NCBI GenBank assembly: GCA_937862675.1 | Contig: CALMEC010000083.1 | Coordinates: forward strand, 1-9,588 | Length of the DNA: 9,588 bases | Direction: 5' to 3' | Source: an uncultured Actinomycetes bacterium | Lineage (GTDB): Bacteria > Actinomycetota > Thermoleophilia > Miltoncostaeales > Miltoncostaeaceae | Shown here: one piece after another, positions 5,934-9,588 of the stretch | Position numbering within the stretch: position 1 is the stretch's first letter | How the letters are laid out: each line of letters opens with the position of its first letter | Position numbers and translations under genes: made by a program | The notes under the pieces: generated by a model | The model's database searches: none | Told to the model about the DNA's origin: nothing | The model's input: only the letters and a program-made list of their open reading frames with translations

Positions 5934-6956
5934 GTGCGCGCCCTCCGACTCCACGGACCGGACGACCTCCGTCTGGAGGACCTCCCGGACCCCCGCCCCG
6001 GGCCGGGGGAGGTCGTGCTCCAGGTGGAGTACGCGATGACGTGCGCGACGGACGCGAAGATCATGCGCAACGGGTCACATCCGGCGATCGGACCGTGCCC
6101 CACGCCGATGGGTCACGAGGTGACGGGTCATGTCATCGAGGTCGGTCCCGGGGTGACGGGTTTCCGGTCCGGCGACGCGGTGGTCGTGGCGAACTCCGCG
6201 CCGTGCGGTTCCTGCTTCTGGTGCGAGGCCGGCGACCACACCCTGTGCGACTCCCTGGTGCACCTCTGGGGGACCTTCGCCGAGCGGGTACGGGTGCCCG
6301 CACGGATCGTCGCGATGAACATGATCCCGCGCCCCGCCTCCCTCGATCCGAGGATCGCTCCGATGATCGAGCCGCTCGCCTGCGCGGTCCACGGTGCGGA
6401 CCGCTCGTCGGCGGTCGCCGGCGACACCGTCGTGATCCTGGGCGGCGGGGTGCAGGGGCAGTTCCTCACCGCGCGCCTCGCGGCCCGTGGGGGCCGGGTG
6501 TTCGGGTGCGACCCCCATCCCGAGCGCCGGGAGCGCGCGCTGCGCTTCGGGGCGGTCGGGACGGCCGACGCCCCCCGGGACGTGGACGGCGTCGACCGTG
6601 TGCGCGCTCTCACACCGGACGGTCGCGGCGCCGACGTTGTGATCGAGGCCATCGGCACACCGGACACATGGCGCAGCGCCGTCGGCATCGCGCGGCGGGG
6701 CGGAGAGGTCGTCCTCTACGGAGGGTGCCCGCCGGGGAGCGAGGTCTCGTTCCCGACGGCGCCCCTGCACTACGGGGCGCTTCGCGTCATCGGGACATAC
6801 CATCACACGCCGACGGCCGTGCGCGAGGCGCTCCGCCTCCTCGCGTCGCCGCCGGTCCCGCTGGATGAACTGGTGGGAGACCCCGTCGGTCTCGCCGCTG
6901 TCCCGGGCGTGCTGTCACGGTCAGGGGTGAAACGGCCGGTGGACCCGGCTATTTGA
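5934..6956 (+). CDS. Zinc-dependent medium-chain alcohol dehydrogenase
   Basis: This is a 340-aa NAD(P)-dependent medium-chain dehydrogenase of the sorbitol/threonine dehydrogenase type. The catalytic-zinc ligands are visible as C37 (MTCATD), H61-E62 (GHEVTGHVIEVG) and E146 (MIEPLACAVHG). The structural zinc site is the four-cysteine set C91, C94, C97, C105 in CGSCFWCEAGDHTLC. The Rossmann fingerprint is VVILGGGVQGQF (166-177), followed by the acidic residue D193 in FGCDPHPERR, which suggests NAD preference. GTG at 5934 is chosen because conserved sequence starts there and a -10 box precedes it by 6 bases; the upstream in-frame extension is low complexity. The substrate is unknown. It is divergent from the squalene operon and may share its palindromic operator, but a role in terpenoid metabolism is only a guess. 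Its stop overlaps the 3' end of the next, convergent gene by 8 bases. Confidence 0.88.
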   Translation: MRALRLHGPDDLRLEDLPDPRPGPGEVVLQVEYAMTCATDAKIMRNGSHPAIGPCPTPMGHEVTGHVIEVGPGVTGFRSGDAVVVANSAPCGSCFWCEAGDHTLCDSLVHLWGTFAERVRVPARIVAMNMIPRPASLDPRIAPMIEPLACAVHGADRSSAVAGDTVVILGGGVQGQFLTARLAARGGRVFGCDPHPERRERALRFGAVGTADAPRDVDGVDRVRALTPDGRGADVVIEAIGTPDTWRSAVGIARRGGEVVLYGGCPPGSEVSFPTAPLHYGALRVIGTYHHTPTAVREALRLLASPPVPLDELVGDPVGLAAVPGVLSRSGVKRPVDPAI

Positions 6957-7329
6957 TGCGCCGGGCCAGTCGGCGGATCTCGTCGAGGCCGGAGCTCTCC
7001 TCGCGGAGCCGCTTGAGCTCGGTGTCCTGCTTGCGGATCGCGCGCGTCAGCTCGTCCAGGGCCTGAGAGACCCGGGCCAGGGCGGCCGTCACGTCGCCGC
7101 CGGCGTTCGCGCGGCCCGGATTGCCCCGGCGCCGGTGCGGACGCAGGGATGCGCCACGCTGACGGGCGACCCGGTAGTAGTTGGCGGCCACGGTGCCGGC
7201 TTCACGTCCCGTGCGCTCGGAGATCTCGCTGAACGCCTGCGACTTGTTCTTGCCCTCGGCGACGAGTCGCTCCACCTCTTCGAAGATCTCGTTGCCGACG
7301 CTGCCGCGTTCCGACTTCTCATTGGCCAT
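6949..7329 (-). CDS. Small HTH-like, coiled-coil protein of unknown function
   Basis: The 126-aa product has three parts. Residues 12-57 (GNEIFEEVERLVAEGKNKSQ to EISERTGREAGTVAANYYRV) look like a three-helix DNA-binding domain in which SQAFSEISERTG and EAGTVAANYYRVAR would be the turn and recognition helices. Residues 58-77 are a basic, flexible linker (RQRGASLRPHRRRGNPGR). Residues 80-126 form a likely coiled coil (heptad Leu/Ile/Val in VTAALARVSQALDELTRAIR and LKRLREE). It has no membrane segment. The layout suggests an oligomeric nucleoid-associated or transcription factor, by inference only; I do not recognise a named family. ATG 7329 is supported by GAGGGGTGA just upstream. It stands alone on this strand, with a long structured leader, and may regulate itself. 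Confidence 0.75.
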   Translation of the reverse strand: MANEKSERGSVGNEIFEEVERLVAEGKNKSQAFSEISERTGREAGTVAANYYRVARQRGASLRPHRRRGNPGRANAGGDVTAALARVSQALDELTRAIRKQDTELKRLREESSGLDEIRRLARRIK

Positions 7330-7332
7330 GAA

Positions 7333-7341
7333 TCACCCCTC
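7333..7341 (-). promoter_or_regulatory. Extended Shine-Dalgarno sequence
   Basis: GAGGGGTGA on the minus strand, with 6 bases between AGGGG and ATG 7329, is a strong match to the anti-SD complement and fixes the start of the small HTH-like gene. Confidence 0.7.
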
Positions 7342-7357
7342 GCTTTCGATCATGAAT

Positions 7358-7379
7358 CGGTGAAATGAGCTTCTCACCG
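7358..7379 (-). promoter_or_regulatory. Leader stem-loop upstream of the small HTH-like gene
   Basis: CGGTGA (7358-7363) and TCACCG (7374-7379) form a 6-bp inverted repeat with a 10-base loop, 28 bases before ATG 7329. A competing TGAG/CTCA stem lies inside it (7366-7376). It may be an operator or an mRNA leader hairpin. An AT-rich TAATAT (7408-7403) upstream is the best -10 candidate for this gene, but its -35 is unclear. Confidence 0.35.
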
Positions 7380-7421
7380 TGACGGCATATCAAAACGCAC
7401 GCATATTACAGACGGGGGCCG

Positions 7422-7478
7422 AAAAAACGGTATGGAGTTCGTTATACGAAGACTCCGCTCGATTGTTCCAATCGAGAG
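7422..7478 (-). terminator. Tandem hairpins plus T-run downstream of the FIST gene
   Basis: On the minus strand the first hairpin is CTCGATTG-GAA-CAATCGAG (7476-7458), an 8-bp perfect stem. It is followed immediately by a second (7456-7434) with arms GGAG and TTCG pairing to CGAA and CTCC, with a 2-base bulge. After ATACCG comes TTTTTT (7427-7422). This resembles a Rho-independent terminator for the FIST transcript, about 78 bases past its stop, although the T-run sits 6 bases away from the stem. The hairpins could instead belong to a small RNA or to regulation of the HTH-like gene. Confidence 0.45.
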
Positions 7479-7553
7479 CGAATAAATCCAATAGTGGAGG
7501 TGATGTTCGCGGGGACCGACGACGGGTCTCTGAGCGAGGTCCCGGTCGGGGAA

Positions 7554-8729
7554 TCACCCCGGTGTGACGAAGACCAGAATCGACGCGGTGAATCCGTGAA
7601 GGAACGTCTCACCGGAGACGGGCCCGATCTCGCCGTTGGCGAACATGCCTCCGAGCGGTGCGCCGAACGCTGCCGTCACCGCCTTCGCGTCGTGACTCTC
7701 GCCCTCGAAGAGCCGGCGCCCCCGGCCGTTGCATGTGAAGAGCAGGACACCGGCCGCGGAGCGGTCACCCATACGACGCCGCGTCTCCTCCAAGGTGAGA
7801 GTGAGGTCCTCGTCGGCGGACGCACCGCTCAATGAGTGGAGTCGTACGGTCTGACCCACGCGAATGTGTTCACCGATGTGAACGGACCCGGTGGCCGGAT
7901 CGTGACCCTGTAGAGCGCGCACCAGAAAATCGTTCCGAGTGTATTCCGGCAGGTTCTCATTGATCACGATCCCCATCATCGGAGCACCGGTGAACGGTGT
8001 GGACTCGTCGGCCAGGTCCTCGAGGATCATCATCAGACGGTCGTACGCCCGCACCCCGGCGAGCTCCTCGATGACGGTCCCGCCCCCGCCGGTGATGACC
8101 ATGTCGGGCCCGACCGGGACGGCTCCCTGTGCGACGACGGGGATGGTCGTCACGCCGGTGATGGCGACCCCGACCGCCCCGTCGAAGTGGACCTCGTCGT
8201 CGAGGAAGAGCGCATGGTCGCCGGCGCGGGTCCCGCCCGACGCCTGGCCGCCCACGATCGGGGGGAGACCGGCGTGACGATGCTCGGCCAGGAGTACCTC
8301 AACGGGAAAGGTGAACGGATCGGAGAGGACGATCAAGGTCGTGTCCGGCTCGGAGGTGACCCATGACGGCCATGCGCCCAGGAAGGTCGGCGCCGTGTCC
8401 GGCTCGCTGACGAAGCGCACGACCTCTGTCTCGGCGCCCGGGAGGCTCGCCGCCCAGACGGAGATGCCGGGCGTTCCCTCAAGCTCGCGATCACCCGCGA
8501 TGACGGCGTCGGTGACGGTGCCGACGAGGTGCTCGGGCTCCAGGTGACGCCGCAGTTCGTCGAGAAGTGTCCAGGGGTCGCCCGCGAGGTCGTGCGACAC
8601 GAACACCACGGCCAGACTGACCCGGCGTCCCTGCATGCGGGCCGTGATCTCCTCGCAGGCGCTGCGCACGGCGGTGACGGCATCGCTGCTCGTCGCGAGT
8701 GCGGAGGCGATGACCGGCGGCGCGCTCAT
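7554..8729 (-). CDS. FIST N and C domain sensory protein
   Basis: The 391-aa protein matches the FIST family, soluble sensory proteins thought to bind small ligands such as amino acids, usually in signalling contexts. The N-domain runs from about residue 10 to 200 and includes VSLAVVFVSHDLAGDPWTLL, LVGTVTDAVIAGDRELEG and LPPIVGGQASGGTRAGDHAL. The FIST_C domain carries the signature LLFTCNGRGRRLFEG (from residue 329) and LGGMFANGEIGPVSGETFLH (359-378), followed by GFTASILVF. There is no fused kinase, GGDEF or membrane segment. ATG 8729 (MSAPPVIASALATSSDA) is preferred, since family similarity begins there; an ATG at 8798 would add 23 unconserved residues. Neither start has a clear ribosome site. 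It appears to be a single-gene unit; no partner is next to it. The ligand is unknown. Confidence 0.88.
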   Translation of the reverse strand: MSAPPVIASALATSSDAVTAVRSACEEITARMQGRRVSLAVVFVSHDLAGDPWTLLDELRRHLEPEHLVGTVTDAVIAGDRELEGTPGISVWAASLPGAETEVVRFVSEPDTAPTFLGAWPSWVTSEPDTTLIVLSDPFTFPVEVLLAEHRHAGLPPIVGGQASGGTRAGDHALFLDDEVHFDGAVGVAITGVTTIPVVAQGAVPVGPDMVITGGGGTVIEELAGVRAYDRLMMILEDLADESTPFTGAPMMGIVINENLPEYTRNDFLVRALQGHDPATGSVHIGEHIRVGQTVRLHSLSGASADEDLTLTLEETRRRMGDRSAAGVLLFTCNGRGRRLFEGESHDAKAVTAAFGAPLGGMFANGEIGPVSGETFLHGFTASILVFVTPG

Positions 8730-9008
8730 CGCCACATTGTTGCGGATCCCGAGATGCGGGGTGCGGAACGCTTGCCATCCGGGTGTGCGACCTGCCATAT
8801 TTCAGGGGCACACACCGCTCGGGCAGCGCGGCAGCAGTTACTGCTCACGTTAGAGCCACCCTCGGGTGGCTCGACGCGTTTCTCGGGCCGTGTGGAGGTG
8901 TTCCCGTGGCCGGTCGTCGTCGCGGCGATCTCGCGGATGACATGCGCCGGCCGGGAGCCGGCCACCGGCCCCGTCACGCGAAGGGCAGGGCGCGCCCGGA
9001 CGCGCGGA
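8730..9008. other. Intergenic region between FIST and DUF2007 genes
   Basis: No gene is supported in these 279 bases. They hold the hairpin at 8853-8872, a small AGCAG-TTA-CTGCT stem (8833-8845), and a GC-rich cluster of GCCGG/CCGGC repeats at about 8945-8970 just after the DUF2007 stop. The FIST promoter must lie in the left part, but I cannot place a convincing -10 box. Confidence 0.4.
8853..8872. terminator. Strong 9-bp hairpin between the DUF2007 and FIST genes
   Basis: GAGCCACCC (8853-8861) and GGGTGGCTC (8864-8872) are perfect inverted repeats; as RNA an 8-bp stem with a CUCG tetraloop is likely. It lies 136 bases past the stop of the DUF2007 gene on the minus strand and upstream of the FIST gene, so it probably ends the former transcript. 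No U-run follows on either strand. Confidence 0.5.
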
Positions 9009-9254
9009 TCAGGAGACGCCAGGGGTTTCGTCGTCCGCCTGCGGATCGAGGATCTCGCGAGCGCGGTCGACGTCCTGGCGCGCCACCAGGATGTCGCGCG
9101 GTCCGCCTCCCAGGAAGTCGGGGACGTCGGCACTCGCGGCGCGCCGGTGGAAGGCGGCGACCCGGTGCTCCCGCAGGAGGTTGACGACGAGATCGGCCTC
9201 GGGCTGGTTGGCGGCCCAGGCCACCTTGGTCCATTCGACGGGCTCGTTGGTCAT
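9009..9254 (-). CDS. DUF2007 domain protein (putative prokaryotic signal-transducing protein)
   Basis: The 81-aa product is almost wholly one DUF2007-like domain: WTKVAWAANQPEADLVVNLL (from residue 8), REHRVAAFHRR, then GGGPRDILVARQDVDRAREI. The pattern is a beta strand, a helix that selects position in the chain, a Gly-rich turn and a terminal beta-alpha unit with V-x-x-x-D-x-x-x-A-R-x-I-L. The molecular role of this family is not established; the fold resembles ACT/PII-like small regulatory domains. ATG 9254 (MTNEPVEW) is preferred over ATG 9296 because GAAAGG lies 8 bases upstream and the extra residues are not conserved. It has a short acidic tail (ADDETPGVS) and no membrane segment. It follows the rhomboid-like gene on the same strand after a 189-base gap, so co-transcription is possible but not obvious. 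Confidence 0.75.
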   Translation of the reverse strand: MTNEPVEWTKVAWAANQPEADLVVNLLREHRVAAFHRRAASADVPDFLGGGPRDILVARQDVDRAREILDPQADDETPGVS

Positions 9255-9292
9255 CGCGGGGGCCTTTCGCGGATCGGGGATCTCATGTGGTG

Positions 9293-9306
9293 GCACCGGC
9301 CGGTGC
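9293..9306. promoter_or_regulatory. 14-bp perfect palindrome upstream of the DUF2007 gene
   Basis: GCACCGGCCGGTGC is fully self-complementary and lies 39 bases upstream of ATG 9254, a sensible place for an operator. In DNA this GC-rich such palindromes also occur by chance, so the call is weak. Confidence 0.3.
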
Positions 9307-9372
9307 GACGGGGCGTTGTGCCGGCAATGGAGACGTCACGGCGGGAAAGGGTGATGGCGGCCGATGTCCGAC

Positions 9373-9440
9373 CGTCATGCCGACGTGATGGTCCGTGACG
9401 GCGGGTCGACGCGACGCCCCCCTCTCTCGTCGGCATGACG
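9373..9440. repeat. Pair of 13-bp inverted repeats, each itself a CGTC-N5-GACG palindrome
   Basis: CGTCATGCCGACG (9373-9385) and CGTCGGCATGACG (9428-9440) are exact reverse complements 42 bases apart. Each also reads CGTC-N5-GACG, the form of a site for a dimeric regulator. An 8-base TCCGTGAC (9392-9399) and GTCACGGA (9443-9450) form a further inverted pair. The set lies directly after the rhomboid-like stop and upstream of the DUF2007 gene. It may be paired operators or a terminator stem. Confidence 0.45.
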
Positions 9441-9443
9441 CGG

Positions 9444-9587
9444 TCACGGATGCCACACCTCGGGGGAGGTGCCCGAGAGACGCCGGCGCGGCGGGGGCCG
9501 CCCGACGAGGAACGGACGGATGAGGACGAGACCGGCGACGAAACCGGCGATGTGGGCCCAATGGGCCACACCGTCCTCGACGGAGTT
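9444..9587 (-). CDS. Rhomboid-family intramembrane protease, C-terminal fragment (runs off the window)
   Basis: The last 47 codons read NSVEDGVAHWAHIAGFVAGL, then VLIRPFLVGRPPPRRRLSG and on to WHP before TGA (9444-9446). The stretch VAHWAHIAGFVAGLVLI is a transmembrane helix of the rhomboid type, with the His-containing A-H-I-x-G-F motif that carries the catalytic histidine of the Ser-His dyad (the equivalent of HLGG in GlpG). The helix is followed by an Arg/Pro-rich cytoplasmic tail. The Ser motif and the other helices lie outside the window, so activity cannot be checked. A rhomboid-like pseudoprotease is possible. Confidence 0.75.
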   Translation of the reverse strand, partial: NSVEDGVAHWAHIAGFVAGLVLIRPFLVGRPPPRRRLSGTSPEVWHP

Positions 9588-9588
9588 C

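Larger units (their letters stand above)
7330..7553. other. AT-richer, hairpin-rich intergenic island
   Basis: This 224-base stretch between the FIST stop and the HTH-like start is visibly lower in GC than the rest of the window, mainly at about 7381-7495 (for example GAAAAAACGG, ATATTACA, AATAAATCC). Besides the elements listed separately it holds GGGACC (7512-7517) facing GGTCCC (7538-7543), a GC-rich stem just after the FIST stop. I see no credible protein-coding gene in it. Confidence 0.5.

Noticed and set aside
7446..7469. ECF-sigma-like GGAAC-N16-CGT on the minus strand
   Set aside because: The match lies within the two hairpins and is short enough to occur by chance; no ECF sigma or anti-sigma gene is nearby.
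7494..7835. Plus-strand frame preceded by a perfect GGAGGTGAT
   Set aside because: The SD-like sequence has no start codon at a usable distance (ATG 7503 overlaps it) and the frame runs antisense into the FIST gene.
1..9588. CRISPR arrays, tRNA or rRNA genes, integrases or toxin-antitoxin pairs
   Set aside because: I saw no regularly spaced repeats, no tRNA-like cloverleaf or CCA end, and no recognisable recombinase or toxin motif.

Overview
The window is clearly high-GC. It reads like the chromosome of an actinomycete-type bacterium. The grounds are GC-rich third codon positions, translationally coupled ATGA/GTGA gene junctions, and two divergent genes whose best -10 boxes sit 6-7 bases before the start codon, the leaderless arrangement common in Actinomycetota. 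A FIST protein, a DUF2007 protein and a small HTH/coiled-coil protein fit that phylum. The class is a guess (Thermoleophilia-like or another deep branch).

Layout. Bases 2-505 (+) hold most of a tag gene (3-methyladenine DNA glycosylase I) broken by one in-frame TGA. Bases 506-742 carry no gene but contain a REPIN/MITE-like element with perfect 33-bp inverted arms at 532-564 and 713-745; its right arm supplies the stop codon of hpnE. Bases 743-5841 (-) are an isoprenoid operon. In transcription order it holds an IspA-type prenyl diphosphate synthase, a type-2 IPP isomerase-like protein that has lost its catalytic residues, hpnC, hpnD and hpnE. The synthase should make FPP and HpnD, HpnC and HpnE should turn it into squalene. 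The last four genes overlap by 4 bases at each junction.

A divergent intergenic region (5842-5933) with a perfect 24-bp palindrome separates this operon from a zinc-dependent medium-chain alcohol dehydrogenase (5934-6956, +). That gene overlaps the 3' end of a convergent small DNA-binding-type gene (6949-7329, -) by 8 bases. Bases 7330-7553 form a notably AT-richer, hairpin-rich island upstream of the small gene. Then come a FIST-domain sensory protein (7554-8729, -), a spacer with a strong hairpin, a DUF2007 protein (9009-9254, -), a spacer with palindromes, and the last 47 codons of a rhomboid-type membrane protein running off the right edge (9444-9587, -).

The core of the window is a compact squalene-making operon, but no squalene cyclase is present, so the fate of the squalene cannot be read here. 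The most unusual item is the IDI-2-like protein: it keeps the FMN-phosphate segment but has lost the catalytic Gln, the HLN motif and the FMN lysine, while sitting translationally coupled inside the pathway.
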